52,350 bases of DNA from positions 1-52,350 of the forward strand of contig JAOQAG010000020.1 of assembly GCA_025963715.1 (NCBI GenBank), written 5' to 3'. The DNA is from Bacteroidota bacterium. GTDB taxonomy: Bacteria > Bacteroidota > Bacteroidia > 2-12-FULL-35-15. A program made the position numbers and the translations under genes. This document shows, in pieces, positions 52,265 to 52,350 of this stretch. The stretch's first letter is position 1, and each line of letters opens with the position of its first letter. The notes below the pieces were generated by a model. The model made no database searches, was not told the DNA's origin, and saw only the letters and a program-made list of their open reading frames with translations.

Positions 52265-52350
52265 CATGAATGTTTGCAGGATGTGTTGGATTCTTTTGAA
52301 CTAAGTACAAGTAGGCGCCAGGCTCTGCCTGGTGACATTGCAATCTGTCA

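Overview
The window is chromosomal DNA of a Bacteroidota bacterium. The evidence is a type IX secretion (T9SS) PorV/PorU-type pair, four predicted T9SS cargo proteins with type A or type B C-terminal sorting domains, the gliding genes gldB and gldC beside nadE, TonB proteins with the Bacteroidetes-style N-terminus, -7 boxes of the form TAnnTTTG, and few Shine-Dalgarno-like sequences before start codons. The genus cannot be fixed from the sequence. I see no rRNA, tRNA, CRISPR array, classical insertion sequence or prophage.

Layout. 0-7 kb: comM/yifB-type ATPase, an Omp28-like T9SS cargo, gmhA, a small secreted protein, purS and pssA. 7-11.5 kb: a surface-glycan cassette (polytopic membrane protein, membrane glycosyltransferase, GtrB/DPM1-like glycosyltransferase, methyltransferase). 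11.8-18.5 kb: porV2 - porU2 - a small DUF6973-like protein, probably one operon. 18.7-23.4 kb: lnt, lpd, a GIY-YIG endonuclease gene embedded in inverted repeats, and hemH. 23.7-28.8 kb: a three-gene secreted-protein operon, a START-domain protein, and an acyltransferase/GNAT pair resembling the glycine-lipid enzymes GlsA and GlsB. 29-34 kb: two more T9SS cargos around engB. 34-38.4 kb: a broken vapC and its antitoxin-like partner inserted behind gldC, then gldB, a beta-barrel protein and nadE. 38.6-42.8 kb: murF, acyl-CoA dehydrogenase, anmK and an acidic small protein. 43-47.7 kb: an MscS channel and a tonB - exbB - exbD - tonB cluster. 47.9-52 kb: folC, dsbD and a conserved small protein.

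How the genes fit together. Most of the window concerns the envelope: lipoprotein maturation (lnt), phospholipid and probable aminolipid synthesis, peptidoglycan synthesis and recycling (murF, anmK), LPS heptose (gmhA), glycan transfer, energised outer-membrane transport (exb/ton), periplasmic disulfide reduction (dsbD) and T9SS export and anchoring. Gene spacers are unusually rich in inverted repeats of several families. The most interesting structures are the GIY-YIG gene whose stop codon is supplied by its own flanking repeat, next to what looks like an internally deleted copy of the same unit (21815-22306), and a ~1 kb toxin-antitoxin remnant bracketed by an exact 39-bp duplication of the 3' end of gldC (34017-35065).
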